Assembly (NCBI RefSeq): GCF_016919445.1
Contig: NZ_CP070356.1
Coordinates: 5,025,502 to 5,089,501 of the forward strand
Origin: Pseudomonas sp. PDNC002
GTDB lineage: Bacteria > Pseudomonadota > Gammaproteobacteria > Pseudomonadales > Pseudomonadaceae
Direction: 5' to 3'
Length of the DNA stretch: 64,000 nucleotides
The notes under the pieces were generated by a model. That model did not search any database, was not told where the DNA came from, and was given only the letters and a program-made list of their open reading frames with translations. Shown here one piece after another: positions 24,672 to 33,985 of this stretch. The translations under genes and the position numbers were made by a program. Numbering within the stretch: position 1 is the stretch's first letter; each line of letters starts with the position of its first letter.

Positions 24672-25264
24672 GCCCTAACATCGTGCTGGTTGCCGGTTCC
24701 AGCCAGTTGGACAGCCAGTCGGCGAAGGTCGCCCGTTACCTCGCCGGGCGCCTGGAAAGCCTCGCCCTGTGCGGCTGGGCGCAGGTCATCGACCTGGGCA
24801 CTACACCGTTGCCGCTGTGGCCGGCACCGGACACCGAGAACGTCTGGCCGGAGCAGCGCGAACTGCTGCGCGAGGCGGATGCGCTGGTGGTGATCGCCCC
24901 GGAATGGCACGGCATGGCCTGCCCGGCGCTGAAGAACTTCTTCCTCTATGCCGGGCTGCGCGAGCTGGGCCACAAGCCGGCGTTGCCGGTGGGCGTTTCC
25001 GCTGGCCTGGGCGGCGCCTATCCGCTGGCCGAGCTGCGCGCCTCCAGCTACAAGAACAGCCGCATCGCCTACCTGCCGGAACAGTTGCTCATCCGGCGGG
25101 TGGAGTGCATGTTCAATGACGGCCCGCCGCATGACGAGGACGACCGGCGCCTGCGCGAGCGGGCGGACTGGGCGCTGCGCATGCTCTGCCGCTACGCCGA
25201 GGCCCTGCGCGGGGTGCGCGGACTGATCGACGCGCTCGATCCGGACTACGCCAACGGAATGTGA
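24668..25264 (+). CDS. NAD(P)H-dependent FMN reductase-like flavoprotein
   Basis: 198 residues; the ATG overlaps the upstream stop (ATGA), so the two genes are translationally coupled. The flavodoxin-like fold shows a GSSQLDSQSAKVARYLAGRL phosphate loop, and the family block ADALVVIAPEWHGMACPALKNFFLYAG, in which the usual P-E-Y/W-xG loop contacts the flavin ring. It reduces FMN or quinones with NAD(P)H. Beside a di-iron hydroxylase it may provide reducing equivalents. That link is contextual only. Confidence 0.85.
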   Translation: MSPNIVLVAGSSQLDSQSAKVARYLAGRLESLALCGWAQVIDLGTTPLPLWPAPDTENVWPEQRELLREADALVVIAPEWHGMACPALKNFFLYAGLRELGHKPALPVGVSAGLGGAYPLAELRASSYKNSRIAYLPEQLLIRRVECMFNDGPPHDEDDRRLRERADWALRMLCRYAEALRGVRGLIDALDPDYANGM

Positions 25265-25285
25265 GAAGCCCGTGAGGGATGCGCG

Positions 25286-25318
25286 GGAAGGCGCTTCAAG
25301 GTATCTTCAGCGCCTTCC
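25286..25318. repeat. 10-bp inverted repeat hairpin
   Basis: GGAAGGCGCT and AGCGCCTTCC are perfectly complementary around a 13-base spacer. The element lies between the FMN reductase stop and the next gene. It resembles the REP-like hairpins of Pseudomonas and may also slow transcription; no T run follows. Confidence 0.5.
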
Positions 25319-25350
25319 TACAAAAACGCTCCCACAGGATTCGCACTCCC

Positions 25351-25938
25351 ATGCTTCGCGCCGCCCTGCTCTGCGCCACCGCACTTCTCACCACGGCGAT
25401 GGGTTCCAGCCTCGCCCTCGCCCAGGTCGAGGTGAAGCCGGTGCAGCATTCCAAAGTCGGCGAAGTGCTGGCGGTGCGGATCTCCGAAGACATCGCGCCT
25501 GGCGACTACGAACGCCTGCTCAAGGGCCTGATGGCCCATCCTGGCAAGTTCGCCCGCAAGGTCGTGTTGCTCGACAGCATTGGCGGCAGCGCGGCGGAGT
25601 CGATCAAGATGGGCCGCCTGTTGCGCGAATCAGGCTTCGAAACCCTGGTGCCAACCAACAGCGTCTGCCAGGGTTCCTGCGTCTACCTGCTGGCCGCGGG
25701 CAAGCACAAGACGGTGCGCGGCTACGTCGGCCTGCACCGTCCCTACTACCCGGCTGGTGATTCTTCACAGGCGGCGGGCAGCTACAACGCCCGCACCTAC
25801 TTCCGCGACATGGACATCCCGCTGGAACTGGCCGACACCATGCAGAGCATCGATCCGCAGCGCATGCGCGTGCTCACCCCGCAGGAACTGCAACGCTACC
25901 GTCTGGGCGCGACGCCCAGCCAGATCAGCGCTCGCTGA
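25351..25938 (+). CDS. secreted COG3904-like protein with ClpP-type fold
   Basis: 195 residues from ATG 25351; the longer frame upstream runs through a hairpin repeat. A Sec signal (MLRAALLCATALLTTAMGSSLALAQ) is followed by a ClpP/crotonase-like pattern: VVLLDSIGGSAAESIKMGRLLRESGFETLV and SVCQGSCVYLLAAGKHKTV, where the Ser in QGSC sits where the ClpP nucleophile would be, then VGLHRPYY with a possible His. It may be a periplasmic serine hydrolase, but the family is uncharacterised. It overlaps the tail of the convergent phosphatase gene by 14 bases. Confidence 0.75.
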   Translation: MLRAALLCATALLTTAMGSSLALAQVEVKPVQHSKVGEVLAVRISEDIAPGDYERLLKGLMAHPGKFARKVVLLDSIGGSAAESIKMGRLLRESGFETLVPTNSVCQGSCVYLLAAGKHKTVRGYVGLHRPYYPAGDSSQAAGSYNARTYFRDMDIPLELADTMQSIDPQRMRVLTPQELQRYRLGATPSQISAR

Positions 25939-26569
25939 CCGACTGCGGCCACTGGTCCGCGCGCAGGTAGCCCAGCAGCGTCGGAGCCTGCTGCCCGTCG
26001 CTGAGCAGGAACAGCGATGAGCCGTAGTCCGGGGTCTCCGGGTCCGGCACACTGATCGAATGCTCCAGGTCCTCGATGCATTCGCTATGGGTCACCAGGA
26101 TCAGGTTGCGATGCGCCACCTTGTGCTCGAGCGCCTCGCGCAGCATCGACCCCTGGCAGTTGTATAGCCATGGCTGCTGCACCGGCGCCTTGTCGAACAT
26201 CGAGGTGGCGGTCTGCGCGGCGCGCAACTGGTTGCTGCTGAGGACGTCGGCGTTGGCCAACCCCATTGCCGCGAAATCCTGCCCCAGTTGCCGAGCGCTT
26301 TGCCCGCCGCGCACCGTGATGCCCTCGGACTCCGCCAGGCACGGCGAACTCGAGCGGTCACAACGCTCGGCGTGGCGCACCAGCACGATCAGGTCACCCT
26401 TTCGCCAGTGCTCGCGCAGCTCCGCCTGACGCTCTGCGTCGCCCACCAGCGCCGGCGCCTGTGCGGTATTCAGCGGCAGGAAACCACTGAGCAGGCCGAT
26501 GACGGGCAGTAGCGCCACCAAGTAGAGCCAGCGGCGAGAGAGTGCAGCGAGAACTGTGTGGATAGGCAT
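25925..26569 (-). CDS. membrane-anchored histidine phosphatase family protein
   Basis: 214 residues. An N-terminal hydrophobic anchor or signal (WLYLVALLPVIGLLSGFLPL) precedes a branch-2-like histidine phosphatase domain. It shows the RHG-type motif LIVLVRHAERCD with catalytic His, a second Arg block (LSSNQLRAAQTATSMF), and the distal THSECIEDLE His. The domain should face the periplasm. Relatives include Ais/PmrG-like LPS core phosphatases and other secreted phosphatases; the substrate here is unknown. Cys residues in CDRSSSPC and NCQGS may pair. Confidence 0.75.
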   Translation of the reverse strand: MPIHTVLAALSRRWLYLVALLPVIGLLSGFLPLNTAQAPALVGDAERQAELREHWRKGDLIVLVRHAERCDRSSSPCLAESEGITVRGGQSARQLGQDFAAMGLANADVLSSNQLRAAQTATSMFDKAPVQQPWLYNCQGSMLREALEHKVAHRNLILVTHSECIEDLEHSISVPDPETPDYGSSLFLLSDGQQAPTLLGYLRADQWPQSVSER

Positions 26570-26859
26570 GGGACTCCGCCGTACTGCGAGATCGGTGTCT
26601 GTTCATGGGCTGCCGCGAGGCAGGAAGCCCGGCCCGTCCCTGGGCCTCCATCGCACTACAAGGTTGTCAGATGGCGGGCGAGCAAACCCTAACCCCAGTT
26701 TCGTGAAGAACCCGTTATGAATTGCTGAAGAATCCGTCGCACGGCAAGACGACCGTCCGTCGCCCTGGCGCAGCGGGAGAGTCTGCCTGGCGTATTGCGC
26801 TGCTCCAGGCATCACCGGACTGTGGTAGAAGCAAGGCATATTGCCACCAGGGGTCATCC

Positions 26860-27840
26860 ATGCCGTACGACGCCGCCACCGAGAATCCGGTCTACCAAAC
26901 CCTGCTCGAATCCACCCGCGCCATCCCGTGGAAGATCGACTGGAAAACCATGACCTTCGCCTACATCGGCCCGCAGATCGAAGCGCTGCTGGGCTGGAGC
27001 CAGGACAGCTGGATCAGCGCCAACGACTGGGCAGAGCGCATGCACCCGGAAGATCGCGAGCGGGTGGTCGAGTTCTGCGTTTCGCAGTCCCGCGAGGGCA
27101 CCGACCACGAGGCCGATTACCGCGCCCTCACCTCCTCCGGCGACTACGTGTGGATTCGCGACGTGGTGCACGTGGTGCGCGGTGACGACGGCGAGGTGGA
27201 TTCCCTGGTGGGCTTCATGTTCGACATCAGCGAGCGCAAGCGCGCCGAAGAAAAGCTGATCATGCTGCAACGCCAGTTGGAGGAATATTCGTACAAGGAC
27301 GGCCTCACCGGCGTAGCCAACCGGCGCATGTTCGATACCGTGCTGGACACCGAATGGGGCAGCGCCCAGCGCAGCGGCCAGCCCCTGTCGCTGGTGTTGC
27401 TGGATATCGACTACTTCAAGCAGTTCAACGACCACTACGGCCACATCAACGGCGACGACTGCCTGCGCAACGTCGGCAAGGTGCTGGCCGGCGCCCTGCA
27501 CCGCCCGCGCGACTTCATCGCCCGTTTCGGCGGCGAGGAGTTCGTCCTGGTCCTGCCGGAGACCGACGCCGAGGCCGCGCGGCAGATCGGCGAGCGTTGC
27601 CGCAGCCTGCTGCGCGAACAGCACATCGCCCATGAGAAGTCCGCTGTTTCGTCTCTCCTGACCATCAGCCTGGGCGTCGGCACCGCCGTGCCCGCAGTCA
27701 GCGACCGCCCGCTGGACTTCGTCGCCGCGGTCGACCGCCTGCTCTACCAGGCCAAGCAGACCGGGCGCGATCGCCTAGTGGCAGCGCAATGGAGTCGGGG
27801 CGACGACCTGCGCCGTGATGCGGTGCGCTCGGGTTCCTGA
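26860..27840 (+). CDS. PAS-GGDEF diguanylate cyclase
   Basis: 326 residues from ATG 26860. A PAS/PAC sensor covers about residues 15-125 (IPWKIDWKTMTFAYIGPQIEALLGWSQDSWI...DYVWIRDVVHVVRGDDGEVDSLVGFMFDISERK). A short coiled linker leads to a GGDEF domain with DGLTGVANRRMFD, the metal Asp in LVLLDIDYFKQFND, the active-site GGEEF at 224-228, and an inhibitory RxxD (RPRD) five residues before it. The active site looks intact, so it should make cyclic di-GMP under product inhibition. It is cytosolic, with no membrane segment. The signal sensed by the PAS domain is unknown. Confidence 0.9.
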   Translation: MPYDAATENPVYQTLLESTRAIPWKIDWKTMTFAYIGPQIEALLGWSQDSWISANDWAERMHPEDRERVVEFCVSQSREGTDHEADYRALTSSGDYVWIRDVVHVVRGDDGEVDSLVGFMFDISERKRAEEKLIMLQRQLEEYSYKDGLTGVANRRMFDTVLDTEWGSAQRSGQPLSLVLLDIDYFKQFNDHYGHINGDDCLRNVGKVLAGALHRPRDFIARFGGEEFVLVLPETDAEAARQIGERCRSLLREQHIAHEKSAVSSLLTISLGVGTAVPAVSDRPLDFVAAVDRLLYQAKQTGRDRLVAAQWSRGDDLRRDAVRSGS

Positions 27841-28039
27841 TTCGCACGCTGCGACGTCCTGACCCGACCATCCGGCCGACGCCTGCGCCAGAGCTGACTA
27901 AGCTCTATAGCCACACGCGCGTGCCGGCGGCAGCGCGGTGGCCTCACGAGGGCCGCCGCCACTTTCGCCAAACTTGGCGGTACACCTGGCCCGGAGCCGG
28001 CATTGCGTAGAGCCGACCCCGTAACCAGGACCCCTGACC

Positions 28040-30688
28040 ATGCACGACATCGACCCCGTCGAAACCCAGGAATGGCTGGACGCGCTGGAATCCGTACTGG
28101 AGAAAGAAGGCGAAGACCGCGCCCACTACCTGATGACTCGCCTTGGCGAGCTGGCCAGCCGAACCGGCACGCAACTGCCCTACGCCATCACCACGCCCTA
28201 CCGCAACACCATCCCGGTGGGCCATGAGGCCCGAATGCCGGGCGACCTGTTCATGGAGCGGCGCATCCGCTCGCTGGTGCGCTGGAACGCACTGGCCATG
28301 GTGATGCGCGCCAACCACAAGGACCCGTCGCTGGGCGGGCACATCTCCACCTTCGCTTCCTCGGCGACCCTCTACGACATCGGCTTCAACTACTTCTTCA
28401 ACGGCCCCACCGAGGAACACGCCGGCGACCTGATCTACTTCCAGGGCCACGCCTCTCCTGGCATTTACGCCCGCGCCTACATCGAGGGCCTGCTGACAGA
28501 CGAGCAGCTGGAGAACTTCCGCCAGGAGGTGGATGGCAAGGGCATATCCTCCTACCCGCACCCCCGGCTGATGCCGCATTTCTGGCAGTTCCCCACGGTG
28601 TCCATGGGCCTGGGTCCGATCCAGGCGATCTACCAGGCGCGCTTCATGAAGTACCTGGAAAGCCGCGGCTTCATTCCCGCCGGCAAGCAGAAGGTCTGGT
28701 GCTTCCTCGGCGATGGCGAAACGGATGAGCCGGAATCCCTCGGCGCGATCTCCCTGGCCGGGCGCGAGAAGCTCGACAACCTGATCTTCGTGGTCAACTG
28801 CAACCTGCAACGCCTGGATGGCCCGGTGCGCGGCAACGGCAAGATCATCCAGGAACTGGAAGGCGTATTCCGCGGCGCCAACTGGAACGTGATCAAGGTG
28901 ATCTGGGGCCGTTTCTGGGACCCACTGTTCGCCAAGGACCACGCCGGCCTGCTGCAGGCACGGATGGACGAAGCGGTGGACGGCGACTACCAGAACTACA
29001 AGGCCAAGGACGGCGCCTTCGTCCGCGAGCACTTCTTCGGCGCGCGCCCCGAGCTGCTGGAGATGGTCAAGGAGCTCTCCGACGAGGAAGTCTGGAAACT
29101 CAACCGCGGCGGCCACGACCCGTACAAGGTCTACGCCGCCTACCACGCGGCGGTGAACCACAAGGGCCAGCCCAGCGTGGTGCTGGCCAAGACCATCAAG
29201 GGCTACGGCACCGGTACCGGCGAGGCGAAGAACATCGCCCACAACATCCACGAGATCGACGTGGACAGCCTGCGCGCCTTCCGCGACCGCTTCGACATCC
29301 CGATCAAGGACGACGACCTCGCCAAGTTGCCCTTCTACCGTCCCGACGAAGGCAGCGCCGAGGCGCGATACCTGAAGGAACGCCGCGCCTCACTGGGCGG
29401 CTTCATGCCCCACCGCCACGGCAACAGCCAACGCATCCCGGCGCCGCCACTGGAGACGCTCAAGGCACTGCTGGATAGTTCGGGCGACCGCGAAATCTCC
29501 ACCACCATGGCCTTCGTGCGGATCATCTCGCAGTTGGTGAAGGACAAGGAGCTGGGCCAGCGCATCGTGCCGATCATCCCGGACGAAGCCCGCACCTTCG
29601 GCATGGAAGGCATGTTCCGCCAGCTCGGCATCTACTCCTCGGTAGGCCAGCTCTACGAGCCGGTCGACAAGGAACAACTGATGTTCTACCGCGAGGACAA
29701 GAAGGGCCAGATCCTCGAGGAAGGCATCACCGAGGCCGGCGCCATGTCGTCGTTCATCGCCGCAGGCACCGCGTACAGCAACTATCGCCAGCCGATGCTG
29801 CCGTTCTACATCTTCTATTCGATGTTCGGCTTCCAGCGCATCGGCGACCTGGCCTGGGCGGCCGGCGACAGCCTGACGCGCGGCTTCCTGCTGGGCGGCA
29901 CCGCCGGGCGCACCACGCTCAACGGCGAAGGACTGCAGCACGAGGACGGCCACAGCCACGTGCTGGCCTCGGTCATCCCCAACTGCCGCACCTACGACCC
30001 GACCTATTCCTACGAGCTGGCGGTGATCGTCCAGGAAGGCGTGCGGCAGATGATGGAAGAGCAGCAGAACGTCTTCTATTACATCACCGTGATGAACGAA
30101 AACTACCCGCACCCGGCCCTGCCCAAAGGTGCCGAGGCCGGGATCATCAAGGGCATGTACCTGCTCATCGAGGACCACCGTGCTGCCGCACACCATGTGC
30201 AGTTGCTGGGCTCGGGCACCATTCTGCGAGAGGTGGAAGCGGCGGCGAAGATACTGCGCGAGGACTTCGGCATTGGCGCCGATGTCTGGTCCGTTCCGAG
30301 CTTCAACGAACTGCGCCGCGATGGACTGGCCGTGGAGCGCTGGAACCGCCTGCATCCGGGCCAGAAGCCCAGGCAAAGCTACGTGGAAGAATGCCTCGCC
30401 GGCCGCAAGGGGCCGGTGATCGCATCGACCGACTACATGAAGGTCTACGCCGAGCAGATTCGCCAATGGGTGCCGACCAAGGAATACAAGGTCCTGGGCA
30501 CCGACGGCTTCGGCCGCAGCGATACTCGCGCCAAGCTGCGCCACTTCTTCGAGGTGGACCGTCACTGGGTGGTGCTCGCCGCGCTGGAAGCCTTGGCTGA
30601 TCGCGGCGACATCGAGCCGAAAGTGGTGGCCGAGGCCATCGCGAAATTCGGCCTCGATCCGGAAAAACCCAACCCGCTGGACTGCTGA
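28040..30688 (+). CDS. aceE: pyruvate dehydrogenase E1 component (homodimeric)
   Basis: 882 residues, the size of gamma-proteobacterial homodimeric E1p. The thiamine diphosphate motif starts at GDGETDEPES (224 onward) and ends at VNCNLQRLDGP. Family blocks include MERRIRSLVRWNALAMV, GHISTFASSATLYDIGFNYFF, YFQGHASPGIYARAYIEG, and RTFGMEGMFRQLGIYSSVGQLYEPVD in the pyrimidine-binding half. It decarboxylates pyruvate and acetylates the lipoyl groups of AceF. aceF follows 11 bases later in one operon. The E3 subunit is not encoded here. No PdhR-type operator was recognised in the 199-base leader. Confidence 0.97.
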   Translation: MHDIDPVETQEWLDALESVLEKEGEDRAHYLMTRLGELASRTGTQLPYAITTPYRNTIPVGHEARMPGDLFMERRIRSLVRWNALAMVMRANHKDPSLGGHISTFASSATLYDIGFNYFFNGPTEEHAGDLIYFQGHASPGIYARAYIEGLLTDEQLENFRQEVDGKGISSYPHPRLMPHFWQFPTVSMGLGPIQAIYQARFMKYLESRGFIPAGKQKVWCFLGDGETDEPESLGAISLAGREKLDNLIFVVNCNLQRLDGPVRGNGKIIQELEGVFRGANWNVIKVIWGRFWDPLFAKDHAGLLQARMDEAVDGDYQNYKAKDGAFVREHFFGARPELLEMVKELSDEEVWKLNRGGHDPYKVYAAYHAAVNHKGQPSVVLAKTIKGYGTGTGEAKNIAHNIHEIDVDSLRAFRDRFDIPIKDDDLAKLPFYRPDEGSAEARYLKERRASLGGFMPHRHGNSQRIPAPPLETLKALLDSSGDREISTTMAFVRIISQLVKDKELGQRIVPIIPDEARTFGMEGMFRQLGIYSSVGQLYEPVDKEQLMFYREDKKGQILEEGITEAGAMSSFIAAGTAYSNYRQPMLPFYIFYSMFGFQRIGDLAWAAGDSLTRGFLLGGTAGRTTLNGEGLQHEDGHSHVLASVIPNCRTYDPTYSYELAVIVQEGVRQMMEEQQNVFYYITVMNENYPHPALPKGAEAGIIKGMYLLIEDHRAAAHHVQLLGSGTILREVEAAAKILREDFGIGADVWSVPSFNELRRDGLAVERWNRLHPGQKPRQSYVEECLAGRKGPVIASTDYMKVYAEQIRQWVPTKEYKVLGTDGFGRSDTRAKLRHFFEVDRHWVVLAALEALADRGDIEPKVVAEAIAKFGLDPEKPNPLDC

Positions 30689-30699
30689 GGAGAGGCACC

Positions 30700-32640
30700 G
30701 TGAGCGAGACCATCCGCGTACCCGACATCGGCAACGGCGAAGGCGAAGTCATCGAACTGCTGGTCAAGGTCGGTGATCGTATCGAGGCCGACCAGAGCCT
30801 GCTGACCCTGGAATCCGACAAGGCCAGCATGGAAATCCCCGCGCCCAAGGCCGGCGTGGTGAAGGCCATCAAGGTGAAGATCGGCGACACGCTCAAGGAA
30901 GGCGACGACATCCTCGAACTGGAAGCCGAAGGCGCTACCGAGGCCAAGGCCGAAGAGCCCGCCAAACCGGCAGCCGAACAACCCAAGCCCGCCGCCGCGC
31001 CTGCGCCGCAATCCGCACCTGCGGGAGGCGGTGGCGTGGAAACCATCAAGGTTCCTGACATCGGCAACGGCCAGGGCGAGATCATCGAGCTGATGGTCAA
31101 GGTCGGCGACCGCATCGAGGCCGACCAGAGCCTGCTGACGCTGGAATCCGACAAGGCCAGCATGGAGATTCCCGCGCCCAAGGCCGGGGTGGTGAAAGCC
31201 ATCAAGGTGAAAATCGGCGACACCCTCAAGGAAGGCGACGACATTCTCGAACTGGAAATCGAGGGCGGCGCCGCACCCGCCAGCACTCCGGCCGCTGCAG
31301 CGTCCGCCTCCGCACCAGCTCCAGCCCCCACTCCGGCGAAGGAACAGCAGGCCGCACCTGCGGCCAGCGGCGGCGTGGAGACCATCCGCGTACCGGATAT
31401 CGGCAATGGCCAGGGCAACGTCATCGAGCTGATGGTCAAGGTGGGTGACAGCATCGAGGCCGACCAGAGCCTGCTGACGCTGGAGTCGGACAAGGCCAGC
31501 ATGGAAATCCCCGCGCCCAAGGCCGGGCTGGTGAAAGCCATCAAGGTGAAGATCGGCGACACGCTCAAGGAAGGCGACGAAATCCTGGAGCTGGAAGTTG
31601 CAGGTAGCGCTCCCGCCCAGGCTTCGGCTCCCAGCCCGGAGAACCCCGCCGCCCCTGTCGCCACATCACCTGTGCAGCCCAAGGCGCCAGAAGTGGCGCC
31701 TGTCGGTGCACCTAGTCGCGACGGCACCAAGGTTCATGCCGGGCCGGCGGTGCGCATGGTCGCCCGCGAGTTCGGTGTCGACCTGGCACAAGTCACCGGT
31801 ACTGGTCCCAAGGGCCGCATCCTCAAGGAAGACGTGCAGTTGTTCGTCAAGGAGCAACTGCAACGGAGCAAGTCTGGCGCCTCTGCGGGAGCAACCGGCG
31901 GCGCAGGCATTCCGCCGATCCCGGAAATCGACTTCAGCAAATTCGGTGAAGTGGAAGAAGTGGCCATGACCCGCCTGATGCAGGTCGGCGCCAGCAACCT
32001 GCACCGCAGCTGGCTGAACGTGCCCCATGTGACCCAGTTCGAGTCCGCCGACATCACCGAGGCGGAAGCCTTCCGCATAGCGCAGAAGGCAGCAGCGGAA
32101 AGAGCCGGGACCAAGCTGACCATCCTGCCGATCCTGCTCAAGGCCTGCGCCCACCTGCTGCGCGAGCTGCCGGACTTCAACAGCTCGCTGGCGCCCAGCG
32201 GCAAGGCGCTGATCCGCAAGCATTACGTGCACATTGGCTTCGCGGTGGATACGCCGGATGGACTGCTGGTGCCGGTGATCCGTGACGTGGACAAGAAGGG
32301 TCTGCTGCAGTTGGCCCTGGAAGCGGCTGAACTGGCGGAGAAGGCGCGGACCAAGAAGCTCTCCGCCGACGCGATGCAAGGCGCCTGTTTCACCATCTCC
32401 AGCCTGGGGCATATCGGCGGCACCGGCTTCACGCCCATCGTCAATGCGCCGGAAGTGGCGATACTCGGCGTGAGCAAGGCGACCATGCAGCCGGTGTGGG
32501 ACGGCAAGGCCTTCCAACCGCGGCTGATGCTGCCGCTGTCGCTGTCCTATGACCACCGGGTGATCAATGGCGCGGCGGCGGCGCGGTTCACTCGGCGGCT
32601 CGGGGAGGTGCTGGGGGATATTCGCAGTTTGCTGCTTTGA
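30700..32640 (+). CDS. aceF: pyruvate dehydrogenase E2 with three lipoyl domains
   Basis: 646 residues, GTG start with a GAGGAGAGG just upstream. Three nearly identical lipoyl domains begin at about residues 2, 113 and 226. Each carries the lipoylated Lys in LESDKASMEIPAPKAG and is separated by Ala/Pro/Glu-rich swinging linkers. A peripheral subunit-binding domain follows (AGPAVRMVAREFGVDLAQVTGTGPKGRILKEDV, about 348-380), then the acetyltransferase core (415-646), with H619 in DHRVING. The HxxxDG Asp is Asn (N623), as in Azotobacter-type E2p. From memory P. aeruginosa AceF is about 547 residues with two lipoyl domains, so this one has an extra copy. Confidence 0.97.
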   Translation: MSETIRVPDIGNGEGEVIELLVKVGDRIEADQSLLTLESDKASMEIPAPKAGVVKAIKVKIGDTLKEGDDILELEAEGATEAKAEEPAKPAAEQPKPAAAPAPQSAPAGGGGVETIKVPDIGNGQGEIIELMVKVGDRIEADQSLLTLESDKASMEIPAPKAGVVKAIKVKIGDTLKEGDDILELEIEGGAAPASTPAAAASASAPAPAPTPAKEQQAAPAASGGVETIRVPDIGNGQGNVIELMVKVGDSIEADQSLLTLESDKASMEIPAPKAGLVKAIKVKIGDTLKEGDEILELEVAGSAPAQASAPSPENPAAPVATSPVQPKAPEVAPVGAPSRDGTKVHAGPAVRMVAREFGVDLAQVTGTGPKGRILKEDVQLFVKEQLQRSKSGASAGATGGAGIPPIPEIDFSKFGEVEEVAMTRLMQVGASNLHRSWLNVPHVTQFESADITEAEAFRIAQKAAAERAGTKLTILPILLKACAHLLRELPDFNSSLAPSGKALIRKHYVHIGFAVDTPDGLLVPVIRDVDKKGLLQLALEAAELAEKARTKKLSADAMQGACFTISSLGHIGGTGFTPIVNAPEVAILGVSKATMQPVWDGKAFQPRLMLPLSLSYDHRVINGAAAARFTRRLGEVLGDIRSLLL

Positions 32641-33121
32641 TGCCGAAGCCTACCTGCAGGAGCAACTGCCTTCGTCGGGGAAACCGTCTACAGGATTTCC
32701 CCTCTCCCCAACCCTGGCTGCGCGCCCCGCTCCGAAGGGAGAGGGAGCGGTCCGTGCCGGCTGATGGAACGGCTTCATCCTGCACCGATCGGTCCCCTCT
32801 CCCTCTGAGCGGGGCGCGCAGCCAGGGTTAGGGTGAAGGCCGACCGGGGCACGGACCGATCAGTTAGGAGCAACTGTCTTTCTCGGGAAGCCCGCGCCGA
32901 TGCTTTACCCTCATCCCAGCCCTGGCTACGCGCCCCGCTCCTGAGGGAGAGGAAGCCGACCGCGCCGACTGACACCGAAGATTCATCCTGCACCGAACGG
33001 TCCCCTCTCCCCCCGGGAGAGGGTTAGGGTGAGGGCCGACCGGAGCACGGACCGATCAGGCAAGAGCGAGCCATGCCCGCACGCCCATGGTGCGCTGCTA
33101 CAGGATCACCATCACCATGGA
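32641..33121. repeat. intergenic repeat cluster (CTCTCCC/GGGAGAGG family)
   Basis: This gap between aceF and the convergent MBL gene is filled with copies of a repeat family also seen at 39660-39817, 46466-46586 and 48713-49110. Shared pieces include CCCTCTCCC, GGGAGAGG, GAGGGTTAGGGTGAGGGC, and CTGCACCGAACGGTCCCCTC. Segments at 32700-32760 and 32795-32840 are inverted relative to each other. Short open frames here change frame between repeat copies and are not credible genes. Confidence 0.8.
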
Positions 33122-33985
33122 CTACATCCGATCCAACGGAATCCGCAGGTACCGCACGCCATTGGCCTCGGCCTCCGGCAACTCCCCGCCACGCATGTTC
33201 ACCTGGATCGACGGCCAGATCAGCGCCGGAGCGTTCAGCGTCGCATCGCGGGCCACGCGCATCGCGACGAAAGCATCCTCGCTGATGCCGTCGTGGACAT
33301 GCACGTTTTCCCTGCGCTCGCGCTCGACCGTGGTCTGGTACTGGTGCTCCTCGCGTCCCTCCGTCAGATAGTCGTGGCAGAGGAACAGCCGGGTCGAATC
33401 GGGCAGCGCGAACAGCCGCTGGATCGAACGGTACAACTGCCGCGCATCGCCGCCGGGAAAATCGCAGCGGGCGGTGCCGTAGTCGGGCATGAACAGCGTG
33501 TCGCCGACGAAGGCCGCATCGCCGATGCGATAGGTCATGCAGGCCGGCGTGTGGCCGGGAGTGTGCAGGGCCTCGGCGCGCAGATTGCCGATGGTGAAGG
33601 TCTCGCCGTCCGCGAACAGGTGGTCGAACTGGCTGCCGTCACAGGGGAAGTCTTCGCCCAGATTGAACAGCCCGGCAAAGGTGCGCTGCACCTGGGCAAT
33701 GCTGGAGCCGATGGCCAGGCGTCCGCCCAATTCACCCTTGAGCCACGCCGATGCGGACAGGTGGTCCGCATGCAGGTGCGTTTCCAGCAGCCACTCCACC
33801 GTCAGGCCCTGTTCGCGCACGTAGGCCGCGATGCGCCGGGCGCTGTCATGGCTGACCCGGCCCGCAGCGGCGTCATAGTCCAGCACCGGGTCGACAATGG
33901 CGCAACGGCTCGTGGCGGGGTCGGTAACCACGTAGCTGTAGGTGGACGTCGCGGTGTCGAAGAAGTGCTGGATGCGGGCGGTCAT
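33122..33985 (-). CDS. metallo-beta-lactamase-fold hydrolase (Blh/ETHE1-like)
   Basis: 287 residues from ATG 33985. The metal motif THLHADH places H70, H72, D74 and H75; further ligands fall in [35 protein letters not shown], and LCHDY. The order and the ARCDFPGG block resemble Blh and persulfide dioxygenase/ETHE1-type proteins, which oxidise glutathione persulfide to sulfite. The exact activity is not proven. Its start overlaps the GNAT stop by 4 bases, so the two are co-transcribed from the promoter upstream of 34461. Confidence 0.85.
   Translation of the reverse strand: MTARIQHFFDTATSTYSYVVTDPATSRCAIVDPVLDYDAAAGRVSHDSARRIAAYVREQGLTVEWLLETHLHADHLSASAWLKGELGGRLAIGSSIAQVQRTFAGLFNLGEDFPCDGSQFDHLFADGETFTIGNLRAEALHTPGHTPACMTYRIGDAAFVGDTLFMPDYGTARCDFPGGDARQLYRSIQRLFALPDSTRLFLCHDYLTEGREEHQYQTTVERERRENVHVHDGISEDAFVAMRVARDATLNAPALIWPSIQVNMRGGELPEAEANGVRYLRIPLDRM

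Noticed and set aside
32641-33121. Several 60-100 codon frames in the aceF-MBL gap
   Set aside because: They are made of repeat copies, switch frame between copies, and contain no domain or RBS.
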